Translations under genes and position numbers: made by a program | In this document: positions 8,376 through 17,036 of the stretch, in pieces | Layout: every line of letters starts with the position of its first letter | Position numbering within the stretch: position 1 is the first letter of the stretch | Source of the DNA: Gimesia chilikensis | GTDB taxonomy: Bacteria > Planctomycetota > Planctomycetia > Planctomycetales > Planctomycetaceae | Direction: 5' to 3' | Assembly: GCF_007744075.1 (NCBI RefSeq) | Contig: NZ_CP036266.1 | Location: forward strand, 5,689,748-5,753,747 | Length of the DNA: 64,000 bases | The notes under the pieces: model-generated | What the model was told of the DNA's origin: nothing | Seen by the model: only the letters and a program-made list of their open reading frames with translations | The model's database searches: none

Positions 8376-9326
8376 ATGAACAAGCGCGTCCACTATCAAC
8401 CGAACCTGATCTATTCTGACGGCACACAGGTGGTCACAGTCCGGGATATCATCGGACCGAACGGTCGTACGCAGCATCCGCGGGGATCGGTTGGTGTGGT
8501 GGTGCGTGCGCCGCGTGATCTGGATCACTCGTATCGCGTCAAGTTTCCCGATGGTGTCGAAGTTGCTCTCAAGGCAGACGAGCTGACCCTGCTCGCCCAA
8601 TTCAAAGAGGGGGAGATCGGCAACAGCGAGATCAACGCGAACCGCAGCGACCTGTTCTCCCGGGTCATCTTCAAATGTATTATTGGCTCCCGGGCCTTTG
8701 GTCTTGAGGATGAGCAGTCCGACACCGATTATCGCGGCGTCTACCTGCCTCCCGCGGAACTGCAGTGGTCGCTGTACGGCGTTCCCGAACAACTGGACTG
8801 CCACGAAACGCAGGAAACCTACTGGGAGCTGCAGAAGTTTCTGGTCCTGGCTTTGAAAGCGAACCCGAACGTCCTGGAGTGCCTCTATACTCCCCTGGTC
8901 GAACAGGTCACGCCCCTCGGCCAGGAACTGCTGGATCTGCGGGAAATCTTTCTGACGCGAATCGTCTATCAGACCTACAACGGTTATGTGATGTCGCAGT
9001 TCAAAAAGATGCAGACCGATATCAAGAACCAGGGGAAGGTCAAATGGAAGCATGTGATGCACCTGATCCGGCTGTTGATCTCGGGAGTCACCCTCCTGCG
9101 TGAAGGCTATGTTGTCGTCGATGTGGGACCACAGCGGGAACAGCTGCTGGCCATCAAGCGGGGTGAAGTCTCCTGGGACGAAACCGAGAAATGGCGGAAG
9201 AGCCTGCACAAGGAATTTGAACAGGCGCTGGAGCAGACCAGACTACCGGCCCGCCCCGATTATGAAACTGCGAATAACTATCTCATCAAAGCGCGTCGAC
9301 TGGCGACGCAGGAGGCACTGCCATGA
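8376..9326 (+). CDS. RlaP-type nucleotidyltransferase 1, with N-terminal beta-barrel extension
   Basis: A 316-residue member of the RlaP (PF10127) branch of the DNA polymerase beta superfamily, predicted to add nucleotides to RNA ends in repair pathways. Residues about 1-80 form an extra domain rich in beta segments (RGSVGVVVRAP, YRVKFPDG) that looks like a small SH3/KOW barrel. The catalytic region starts at GSRAFG (104-109) with D116 and D118 in SDTD. The position where the neighbouring paralogue has its third carboxylate (D73) appears here as Gln146 next to Glu147. It lies 34 bp after pnkp, and its stop overlaps the next start by 4 bp. Confidence 0.85.
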   Translation: MNKRVHYQPNLIYSDGTQVVTVRDIIGPNGRTQHPRGSVGVVVRAPRDLDHSYRVKFPDGVEVALKADELTLLAQFKEGEIGNSEINANRSDLFSRVIFKCIIGSRAFGLEDEQSDTDYRGVYLPPAELQWSLYGVPEQLDCHETQETYWELQKFLVLALKANPNVLECLYTPLVEQVTPLGQELLDLREIFLTRIVYQTYNGYVMSQFKKMQTDIKNQGKVKWKHVMHLIRLLISGVTLLREGYVVVDVGPQREQLLAIKRGEVSWDETEKWRKSLHKEFEQALEQTRLPARPDYETANNYLIKARRLATQEALP

Positions 9327-10087
9327 ACTTCGATCCCCGACTGGAACAACAGCTCAAGGAACACCCATATCCTCTGCTGTTCGCCACTATCAGTGGATCG
9401 CATATCTATGGCTTTCCTTCTCCCGATTCTGATTACGATCTCCGCGGCGTACATCTGCTGCCGCTGGAGACCGTGATCGGTCTGAAAGAAGGACAGGTCA
9501 CGGTGGAACGTTCGCGCGTCGATGATGGTCTGGAAATCGATCTGGTCACACACGATGTCGGTAAGTTCTTTCAACTCATGCTCAAAAAGAATGGTTACGT
9601 GCTGGAGCAACTGCTCTCGCCGCTGGTTCTGCACGCCACTCCTGAGTATGAAGAGCTGAAAGCACTGGCGCCTGGTTGCGTAACCAGGTATCACGCGTAC
9701 CATTACCTGGGTTTCGCAGCCACACAGTGGAAACTGTTCCAGAAGGAAGATCCACCCCGGGTCAAACCCCTGCTCTACGTGTATCGGGTTCTGCTCACCG
9801 GTCTGCATCTGATGCGCACTGGTGAACTGGAACCGAACCTGATCCTGTTAAACGAAGCAGCGCGGCTGTCCTACATCCCCGAACTGATCGAACGCAAGCT
9901 GGAAGGTACGGAACGTTCCACGCTGGATGCCACCGACATGGAGTTCCACAGACGTGAATATCAGCGGCTTGTGGGCGAACTGGAACAGGCGATGGAAACC
10001 ACCAGCCTGCCGGAAAAACCGAGTTCAGGTGAAGCGTTGAATGATCTGCTGGTCCGGATCCGTCTGGCTCAGCGGAAAGGATGCTGA
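9323..10087 (+). CDS. RlaP-type nucleotidyltransferase 2
   Basis: A 254-residue RlaP-family protein without the N-terminal extension of its neighbour. It shows the complete nucleotidyltransferase triad: GS at 25-26, D37 and D39 in SDYD, and D73 in LEIDLV. A helical region with KKNGYVLEQLLSP parallels KANPNVLECLYTP in the upstream copy, so the two are diverged paralogues. The start overlaps the upstream stop (ATGA), and the next gene begins immediately after this stop. The predicted role is terminal nucleotide addition or modification of RNA during repair; family function is predicted mainly from genome context. Confidence 0.87.
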   Translation: MNFDPRLEQQLKEHPYPLLFATISGSHIYGFPSPDSDYDLRGVHLLPLETVIGLKEGQVTVERSRVDDGLEIDLVTHDVGKFFQLMLKKNGYVLEQLLSPLVLHATPEYEELKALAPGCVTRYHAYHYLGFAATQWKLFQKEDPPRVKPLLYVYRVLLTGLHLMRTGELEPNLILLNEAARLSYIPELIERKLEGTERSTLDATDMEFHRREYQRLVGELEQAMETTSLPEKPSSGEALNDLLVRIRLAQRKGC

Positions 10088-11416
10088 TTGAAGTATTCTG
10101 ACGTTTCACCGCCGCCCGTCCCCACACCTGCAGAACAGCGCGATGCGCTGGCGAAAGGTCTGGGACGGGCACGGCTCTGGGCAGAACAGGGAGTCCTCAC
10201 AGAGGAACCTCTACGTGAAGCGTGTCTGCAAGACCTGCGTTATGACCGCATGTGCGAAGACCTGCGGGGCGACTGGCTGTGGGAGATCATCAACGCTGCC
10301 GGCTTCCGCAACGAAATTCGCGTCCCGCTGTTACATGCACTGTATGATCTCTCTGATCCGGAAAACGCCAGACAGTTATGCAAGCTGGCACAACACTATG
10401 CTGCCAGCGGCGATGCTGCGTTTCGAGATCTGTTGTATCAGATCGTCAGTCAAAAACCACTTGCAGCAGACTATGATTTTCTGGGGGAATCGGAACTGCT
10501 GGCACTGGAGGGAGAACGCGGATTTTTGTGTGCCGCAAAATCCAGGGGAGTACAACTCAAACAAATCGCCTGGGACTGGCCCGAGGAGTCACTACTGAGA
10601 GAAGCCGGCGAACTCATCGAGGAAACAAGGATCCGCGAATTATTGAGTTCCACATCTGACCCGGATCTCAATCGTTTTTTTGAGAGTTGGCAAGAGCAAC
10701 TGCGGCAGAAGGCCAAGCGAAAACAACAGAAGCAGAGTCACAGCAAAAAGCTACAGTGTAAAATAAGTGAAGAGATCTCCGTCGAAACGGTTATTGAAGC
10801 CGCTCAGGGCGAAGATAACTGCTCCTGGTTTCGTGGCTGGGGCACGCAGGCTAAGCCAACTGACCTGAATACAGTCCTTCAGACACTCAAATTCAGCGAG
10901 GAGCCTGCTGTGCTCACCAACCTGGTCAAAGTTTTTTCCAACCAGGCATTACCCGAATTTGATTCCCGCCTGATTGATCTCTGCCAGCATCCCAATCCGG
11001 AATTGCAGCGGAGAGCCTGGTTCGCACTGGCTAATAATTCACATCCCCAAATCCACGAATTTGCCTGCCAGCAGTTGAAAGAAAACCAGCATCCATTTGT
11101 CTTCAGACTGTTTATCAGAAATTACGAGCCTGGCGACGAAAACAGGCTATTGGCGGCACTTTCCCTACCCGAAGATGCATGCGAAAGTCACAGTGTGCTC
11201 AGTGACCTGATCGAAGTGTTAAAGGAAAATCCAACGGCAGACTGCTCCAGCCTGACGAGGGTCATTTATCGGTTCACTCCCTGTGAAATCTGTCGCTACA
11301 AAACGGTGCAATTGCTGCACGACCGGTCCAGGATTCCTGACTGGATGGCAAATGAATGCCGCTTCGACTCGTATGCAGAACCCGCACGTTCACATTTGTA
11401 TAAAACAAAACGTTAA
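10088..11416 (+). CDS. HEAT-like repeat protein, last gene of the RNA-repair cluster
   Basis: A 442-residue soluble protein of unknown function. The start is a TTG placed directly after the TGA of the RlaP gene, so translation is almost certainly coupled. The N-terminal half is helical, with many Leu/Glu/Arg helices. A Lys/Gln-rich, highly charged stretch lies near residues 200-220. The C-terminal half carries degenerate alpha-alpha (HEAT-like) units, for example QRRAWFALANNSHPQIHEFA, a pattern common in scaffold or nucleic-acid-binding proteins. Its fused position suggests a structural or RNA-binding partner of the repair enzymes, but this is inference. Confidence 0.78.
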   Translation: MKYSDVSPPPVPTPAEQRDALAKGLGRARLWAEQGVLTEEPLREACLQDLRYDRMCEDLRGDWLWEIINAAGFRNEIRVPLLHALYDLSDPENARQLCKLAQHYAASGDAAFRDLLYQIVSQKPLAADYDFLGESELLALEGERGFLCAAKSRGVQLKQIAWDWPEESLLREAGELIEETRIRELLSSTSDPDLNRFFESWQEQLRQKAKRKQQKQSHSKKLQCKISEEISVETVIEAAQGEDNCSWFRGWGTQAKPTDLNTVLQTLKFSEEPAVLTNLVKVFSNQALPEFDSRLIDLCQHPNPELQRRAWFALANNSHPQIHEFACQQLKENQHPFVFRLFIRNYEPGDENRLLAALSLPEDACESHSVLSDLIEVLKENPTADCSSLTRVIYRFTPCEICRYKTVQLLHDRSRIPDWMANECRFDSYAEPARSHLYKTKR

Positions 11417-11562
11417 CAATTTATTTGTTAAGTTCGTGTAAATTATGTGATTTTCACTGACTCATTTCTGTTGAAGTCATCTTCTCTGAGTAAAATCGAG
11501 TAGAAACAAGACTGATTCCAGGCACCCACGTACACCAGGTGCAACGCGACAGGAACATTTAT

Positions 11563-12300
11563 ATGCGATCTGCAACTCTATTGTTGATCACGCTTTTTAT
11601 CTATTGTGCCACCGGACTTTCTACAGAGCTAACTGCACAGGAACCAGAACAGGTAAAAGGCGAATACTACGGACTGAAATTTGACGGCCGAGACAGCTAT
11701 GTCACTCTGCCCCATCTGAATTTCACCGCATGGAATACCTTTACCATCGAAGCCTGGGTCAAAGACTGGACCGGCCGCATCTGCTGCGAAGGCAAACAGG
11801 GAGATCCCGAAAACAGCATCTGGATTTCCATCCGGGCCAGCCGCCATTCTGCAGGCTGGGAAAGTAACAACGGGACCAATTATTCAACGCGCGTCGACCC
11901 GAACTCGGTTGAAGGCTGGGATCATGTCGCCATGATTTATACCGGCACCGAGCAGGTCATTTACGTCAACGGCAAAGAAGTGCATCGACAGAACGCCCCC
12001 AAGCCAGGCCCGTTCGTTGCAGATCGAAAATTCTTTCTCGGTGCCCAGGAAAAATGGGACGAGGAACAAACCAGGCCGGCAGCCCTGTTCGGCAAGGGAA
12101 TCATGCGGATGTTTCGCGTCTCGAATGTCGTCCGCTATGACAAGGAATTTACTCCTGCTCAATCATTTACACCGGACGCGAATACTGAGCTGCTGCTCGA
12201 TTTCTCAAAGCCTGACCAGACCAAGCTGGCGGATGTCTCCAAACACAAACGGAACGGTACCATCCACGATGCCAAGTGGGTTCTGCTGACTGAAGAATAA
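11563..12300 (+). CDS. secreted LamG/concanavalin A-like domain protein
   Basis: A 245-residue protein with an N-terminal signal peptide (hydrophobic core LLLITLFIYCATGLS, likely cleavage near LTAQ). One LamG-like jelly-roll domain follows, recognisable from LKFDGRDSYVTLP, FTIEAWVKDW, WDHVAMIYTG and VYVNGKEVH-like strands. Such domains bind carbohydrate or protein ligands and are abundant in planctomycete exported proteins. The ATG at 11563 is preferred over a GTG at 11539 because it places the charged signal-peptide start correctly. It converges on arsI with a 2-bp gap. Confidence 0.85.
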   Translation: MRSATLLLITLFIYCATGLSTELTAQEPEQVKGEYYGLKFDGRDSYVTLPHLNFTAWNTFTIEAWVKDWTGRICCEGKQGDPENSIWISIRASRHSAGWESNNGTNYSTRVDPNSVEGWDHVAMIYTGTEQVIYVNGKEVHRQNAPKPGPFVADRKFFLGAQEKWDEEQTRPAALFGKGIMRMFRVSNVVRYDKEFTPAQSFTPDANTELLLDFSKPDQTKLADVSKHKRNGTIHDAKWVLLTEE

Positions 12301-12302
12301 GT

Positions 12303-12797
12303 TCAGTCTGCCTGCGACTGGTTGCAGTCCGTCAAATTCACCATCTCCGGACCACAGCAGCCCGACTGTGCGTAGAGTTCATCTTTCGCATCTGCTTTCA
12401 ACACGACGAACACTTCCCACTTATGACCATCGGGATCCACGGCCCAGACTTTGTCCTGCACGGCATAACAACAGGTCGTCGCCTCTTCCGTGATGGTTTT
12501 GATCCCGGCGGCCTGAAACCGTTCGATGGCAGCATGCACTTCCGCCACGGATTTCACCTGGATCCCAAAGTGAGCTGAGCCCCCTTCAACGGTGACGCCC
12601 CCATCTACTTCATTCAGGGTCAGATTCACCGAAGGATCCACCGGTTCAAATTTCGCATAGCGGGGACGTTCCTTGCTGGGTTCCACCCCCAGCAACAGTT
12701 CGTAAAACTTTTTTGACTGCGCCAGATTGGAAACCGTCAAGGCGACATGCACACGGAAATTTCCCGGAAAGTCGACAGCTGATTCCTGAGTCATCAT
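12303..12797 (-). CDS. arsI: ArsI/CadI-family VOC metalloenzyme
   Basis: A 164-residue vicinal-oxygen-chelate protein. It starts FRVHVALTVSNL (first metal ligand) and shows HFGIQVKS and the diagnostic TTCCYAVQDK vicinal cysteines with WAVDPDGHKWEVF. ArsI is a non-heme Fe(II) C-As lyase that demethylates trivalent organoarsenicals; close relatives (CadI) are metal-induced. More Cys residues lie near the C-terminus (SGCCGPE), common in this subgroup. It is the last gene of an acr3-arsC-arsI operon; the choice between ATG 12797 and ATG 12794 is open, since both fit the GGGAG upstream. Confidence 0.9.
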   Translation of the reverse strand: MMTQESAVDFPGNFRVHVALTVSNLAQSKKFYELLLGVEPSKERPRYAKFEPVDPSVNLTLNEVDGGVTVEGGSAHFGIQVKSVAEVHAAIERFQAAGIKTITEEATTCCYAVQDKVWAVDPDGHKWEVFVVLKADAKDELYAQSGCCGPEMVNLTDCNQSQAD

Positions 12798-12821
12798 GAT
12801 CTCCCTCGTATTGAACTGAAC

Positions 12822-13241
12822 CTAAGCAGATTCGTCGGCCAGAAAGGCCTGGATTTTGGTTTTGATTTCATCCCGCACACGACGGAATGTTTTCATTTTT
12901 TCTTCATCGGTTCCCGTCGCATCAGCCGGGTCATCAAACGGCCAGTGCAGGGTCTGGGTTGCTCCCGAGAAAACCGGGCAGGATTCTTTTGCGTTATCGC
13001 AGACTGTCACCACCAGGTCGAACTGTTGTTCGGTAAACTGATCGAGATGCTTACTGGTATTCTCTGACAAATCGATGTCCAGTTCCCGCATCGCTTCGAT
13101 CGCCAGGGGATGCACATAACCCGAAGGCTTCGAACCAGCCGACTCCGCCTCCCACTCTCCTTGCCCTAAAAACTCCCAAAGCTCTTCGGCCATCTGGGAA
13201 CGACAGGAGTTACCGGTACATAACACTAATACGCGTTTCAT
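12822..13241 (-). CDS. arsC: thioredoxin-coupled arsenate reductase
   Basis: A 139-residue low-molecular-weight-phosphatase-fold arsenate reductase. The P-loop is CTGNSCRS (nucleophile C8 plus C13), and the redox pair is in VCDNAKESCPVF (about residues 80-88), as in the Bacillus-type thioredoxin-linked enzyme; a HWPFDDPAD segment follows. It converts As(V) to As(III) for export by the adjacent ACR3. The start is supported by AAGGA seven nt before the ATG. It lies 54 bp after acr3 and 24 bp before arsI. Confidence 0.95.
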   Translation of the reverse strand: MKRVLVLCTGNSCRSQMAEELWEFLGQGEWEAESAGSKPSGYVHPLAIEAMRELDIDLSENTSKHLDQFTEQQFDLVVTVCDNAKESCPVFSGATQTLHWPFDDPADATGTDEEKMKTFRRVRDEIKTKIQAFLADESA

Positions 13242-13295
13242 TATAGTTCCTTATCAAGCTCCAACTTTATATTTAGTTTGAATATCCGTTGTAAA

Positions 13296-14534
<1,239 letters not shown>

Positions 14535-14574
14535 TTCGTCTCTGTTCCTCACATCACCTCATGGCGATTACGCC

Positions 14575-14587
14575 ATATAACCATATT
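14575..14587. promoter_or_regulatory. ArsR operator-like site upstream of acr3
   Basis: ATATAACCATATT here differs at one base from ATATGACCATATT in the perfect palindrome before arsR (14925-14938). It lies between the arsR stop and the acr3 start, so the same repressor probably controls both. An 11-mer ATATTTAGTTT that begins inside this site (14583-14593) recurs at 13269-13279 in the acr3-arsC gap. Confidence 0.55.
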
Positions 14588-14600
14588 TAGTTTAAAAAAA

Positions 14601-14921
14601 TTACTCGAGTGACTGTTTCCGGGCTTCCAGGTCTGACAGTAACACCGTTTCCATGCAGGAAAAGAATCCATCCAGACAGCCGCAGGTCACTCGATAATAA
14701 TTGAGCGCCCCTTCTTTGCGGGCTGCGACCAGCCCTACTTCTTTGAGAATTGCCAGATGCTTGGAAACCGTGGACTGATCTGCCCCCACCTGTTCGGTCA
14801 GATCCCCCACGCACAACTCCTGATTCTGGAGCAGGTCCAGCATCAGCAGCCGACTGGGATGCGCCATCGCTTTGGCGATTTTGGCCCGGGCTTCATATTG
14901 TTGGCGTGTTTTTTCTTTCAT
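14601..14921 (-). CDS. arsR: ArsR-family arsenic-responsive repressor
   Basis: A 106-residue winged-helix regulator. The recognition helix region reads VGADQSTVSKHL. Cysteines stand at position 37 (QELCVGDL) and at 80, 82 and 89 (CGCLDGFFSC). The classic ELCVCDL pair is reduced to one Cys, so As(III) is probably held by C37 and/or the C-terminal cluster, as in other ArsR variants. It lies directly upstream of acr3-arsC-arsI and is preceded by a perfect 14-bp palindrome that fits autoregulation. Confidence 0.9.
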   Translation of the reverse strand: MKEKTRQQYEARAKIAKAMAHPSRLLMLDLLQNQELCVGDLTEQVGADQSTVSKHLAILKEVGLVAARKEGALNYYRVTCGCLDGFFSCMETVLLSDLEARKQSLE

Positions 14922-14924
14922 GGC

Positions 14925-14938
14925 AATATGACCATATT
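14925..14938. promoter_or_regulatory. ArsR operator palindrome before arsR
   Basis: AATATG-AC-CATATT is a perfect inverted repeat with 6-bp arms and a 2-bp spacer, ending 3 bp before the arsR start codon. Its position and the near-copy before acr3 mark it as the likely ArsR binding site. Confidence 0.65.
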
Positions 14939-14981
14939 ACCCTTCGCCAACCTAAACGTCAACACTCAAAATGCGATCGGT

Positions 14982-15344
14982 TCAATCAGAAAATTGAGCC
15001 AGAAGAAATCTCTGAAGTATAGGCACATGACTGCGTTCCGGTTCTTTCACGGAAGTCACCAGCGTCAACCGGGGTTGTGAGAGTTCGGCGATCCGCTCCT
15101 GTAGTTCAGACAGACGCTCCTCCAGCTCCACCCGATAGCGTATTGTAAACTCATGATATTGATCGGAATGACTGTGAAACCATTTCCGTAATTCGTTGGA
15201 GGGAGCCAGTTCTTTCGCCCAGACATCAATGCCGGCTTTCTCTTTGGCTACACCACGGGGCCAGAGACGGTCAACGAGCACACGCATGCCATCCGCGGTT
15301 TGGGCTTTATCGTAAACCCGCTTGATCTGGATCCTGCTGGTCAT
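14982..15344 (-). CDS. DUF488 family protein (YeaO-like)
   Basis: A 120-residue protein with the DUF488 hallmarks: IQIKRVYD at the start, RVLVDRLWPRGV, then LAPSNELRKWF and YHEFTIRY. The biochemical role of the family is unsettled; members are often found near arsenic and other metal-resistance or stress genes, as here. It starts 27 bp after the stop of the second ArsR gene and is probably co-transcribed with it. Confidence 0.9.
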   Translation of the reverse strand: MTSRIQIKRVYDKAQTADGMRVLVDRLWPRGVAKEKAGIDVWAKELAPSNELRKWFHSHSDQYHEFTIRYRVELEERLSELQERIAELSQPRLTLVTSVKEPERSHVPILQRFLLAQFSD

Positions 15345-15371
15345 GGGATCGCTCTTAGAGAGACTCTGATA

Positions 15372-15686
15372 TCAGGCGTCAGGGACTTCCAGCCGACAGC
15401 AGCCGAAGTCGAGATGCTGTTTGCCCGCTTTGCTGACGGCGGCTACTTCAGGGTGCAGATTGTAGACGACGAACCGTCCCTCTTTGCGTTTTGTGACCAG
15501 TCGGGCGTGATACAGAATCCCCAGGTGATGCGAAATATTGACCACTTCTTCTTCGAGTGCTTCGGCAATCTGACTGACAGTCCGTTCGCCATCACGAAGC
15601 AGGTCAATGATGCGGAGCCGAATCGGCTCTCCCAATGCTTTCAGTTTTTCAGCACACAAGTCGGATTGGAGCCGATCTTTAGACAT
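15372..15686 (-). CDS. second ArsR/SmtB-type regulator
   Basis: A 104-residue winged-helix protein with LKALGEPIRLRIIDLL, the helix-turn-helix VSQIAEALEEEVVNISHHLGIL and the wing VTKRKEGRFVVYNL. It lacks the ELCVC-type site of the first ArsR; possible metal or redox ligands are Cys 11 and a C-terminal vicinal pair in FGCCRLEVPDA. It is unlike the 14601-14921 repressor in sequence, so it probably senses another ligand. It leads the DUF488 gene and sits 251 bp from the VOC fusion gene. Confidence 0.87.
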   Translation of the reverse strand: MSKDRLQSDLCAEKLKALGEPIRLRIIDLLRDGERTVSQIAEALEEEVVNISHHLGILYHARLVTKRKEGRFVVYNLHPEVAAVSKAGKQHLDFGCCRLEVPDA

Positions 15687-15937
15687 GTTGTTACCATCGC
15701 TGCAAGACAGGAAATCCTCCCCTGTTCCTTCATCAGGCGGACAGCCGCGGCAATCAGCCTGCGCGGGGATTCTGGACCTGATTGTAGCATAAACACCGCG
15801 CAGGGACAGCTCCAGTAAATGGGAAACCTGTTTTCTGCCACTTTTCCCCAGTTGCTGTACAGCCTGTGTAATTTATCAGTGTGGTCTGTTTTATTCCTAT
15901 CACCGTGGACTAAGTTAAAGAATCGCTTCTACGGATC
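15687..15937. other. intergenic region between arsR2 and VOC-fusion gene
   Basis: No gene is supported in these 251 bp. The region should contain the promoter for the second ArsR gene; no clear palindrome resembling the first ArsR operator is visible. Confidence 0.4.
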
Positions 15938-17035
15938 TCAGCTGGAACAGGAAACCGGACTGGTTGCAGCCTCGATTTCGATCAACGACTCTGCCAGCGA
16001 AGATGACCGCAACTGCTGATAGACATTAGCCGGCAACATTGTCTGACGCCCTCGCTTCAGCGTCAAACCTTGATCGAGTGACAGCTCAGCGAAGGGCCCC
16101 AGATAAACCACATTAGCAAGCGATTCACTTTCTGGTTCCGGCTTGTGTGCCTGCAACCTGGTCTCACGCAGTTCGGCCTCCCCTACTGTAAAACAGGCCT
16201 GGCTGCGATATGTCGTCAGGCTGATCCTCTCAAAGCCCGCCGCTTCGAGATCTGCGAGCAGCGACTCCAGAACGGGAACCTGCTTCACCACACTCGCAGG
16301 CCCCGCAAGGTTAAGAGCTTCAGTCACCCGCCGGTCTCCCGTCAGACAATGCAGGTTGAGTGTCCCTCCCGGTTTCAGACAGTTCGCAACCTGTTTCAGA
16401 AACGGTCGCACCTCGTCAGCGGTCCCCTCTGCATTGAAGCTTCCCTGTAAGGCGACATCGTCCAGAGACTCAGGAGTTAAATCGGCAGGGATCTCCAGGG
16501 GCTGGCCCAGACGATGCGCCCACTTCTGTTGTGCGTTCTGATCCCGTCCTGTTGAACAGACAATTGCCTTGGAAGTTGGTCCAGCAGCATCAGCTATCGT
16601 TTCCCCGCGCACCGCTTCCGGCACATGTCCTGCTCCCCGGTGTTCCAGATCTCCTTCCAGCAGATACATCTCCCACAGATTCTGATCCGGATCGTGTAAC
16701 CAGAATTTCGACTGTTTTGCATAACAGCACTCAACCCCCTCTTCACGTTGACTGGAGATCCCTGCCAGTTCGAGTCGGCGCTGCAGTGCCACCAGTTCTT
16801 CGGCGCTGTTCAATCGAAACCCCAGGTGATTCAATGCCCCGCGTTCTCCGGGATCGACCGGCTCCAGCGACAGTGTGAGTGGTGGATTATCCAGCTCAAA
16901 TTTGGCGTAGTCTTCCCGCTGTTTTGTCGCGGGGACGCCAAACACCTTCGCAAAAAAGGCAACGGAGCGGGGGATGTCAGCGACATTCAGGGAGATATGA
17001 AAGTGAACCGGTTGTTCTGTATCAGAGAATGTCAT
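15938..17035 (-). CDS. ArsI-like VOC domain fused to partial ArsM-like methyltransferase region
   Basis: A 365-residue protein. Residues about 8-130 form an ArsI/CadI-type VOC domain (FHISLNVADI, NHLGFRL and the vicinal pair in VECCYAKQS with WLHDPDQNLWEMY). The remainder resembles the second half of an arsenite methyltransferase: CLKPGGTLNLHC, then a C-terminal VVYLGPFAEL with LKRGRQTMLPANVYQQLRSS, like the YxG domain that ends ArsM/AS3MT. The glycine-rich SAM motif I is not seen, so methyl transfer is doubtful; it may bind arsenicals. The MFS gene ends 1 bp upstream of its start. This domain order is unusual. Confidence 0.78.
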   Translation of the reverse strand: MTFSDTEQPVHFHISLNVADIPRSVAFFAKVFGVPATKQREDYAKFELDNPPLTLSLEPVDPGERGALNHLGFRLNSAEELVALQRRLELAGISSQREEGVECCYAKQSKFWLHDPDQNLWEMYLLEGDLEHRGAGHVPEAVRGETIADAAGPTSKAIVCSTGRDQNAQQKWAHRLGQPLEIPADLTPESLDDVALQGSFNAEGTADEVRPFLKQVANCLKPGGTLNLHCLTGDRRVTEALNLAGPASVVKQVPVLESLLADLEAAGFERISLTTYRSQACFTVGEAELRETRLQAHKPEPESESLANVVYLGPFAELSLDQGLTLKRGRQTMLPANVYQQLRSSSLAESLIEIEAATSPVSCSS

Positions 17036-17036
17036 T

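Noticed and set aside
11413-11431. Hairpin TTAACAA/TTGTTAA overlapping the stop of the HEAT-like gene
   Set aside because: Only AT pairs and one GC pair, with no T-run; too weak to call a terminator.
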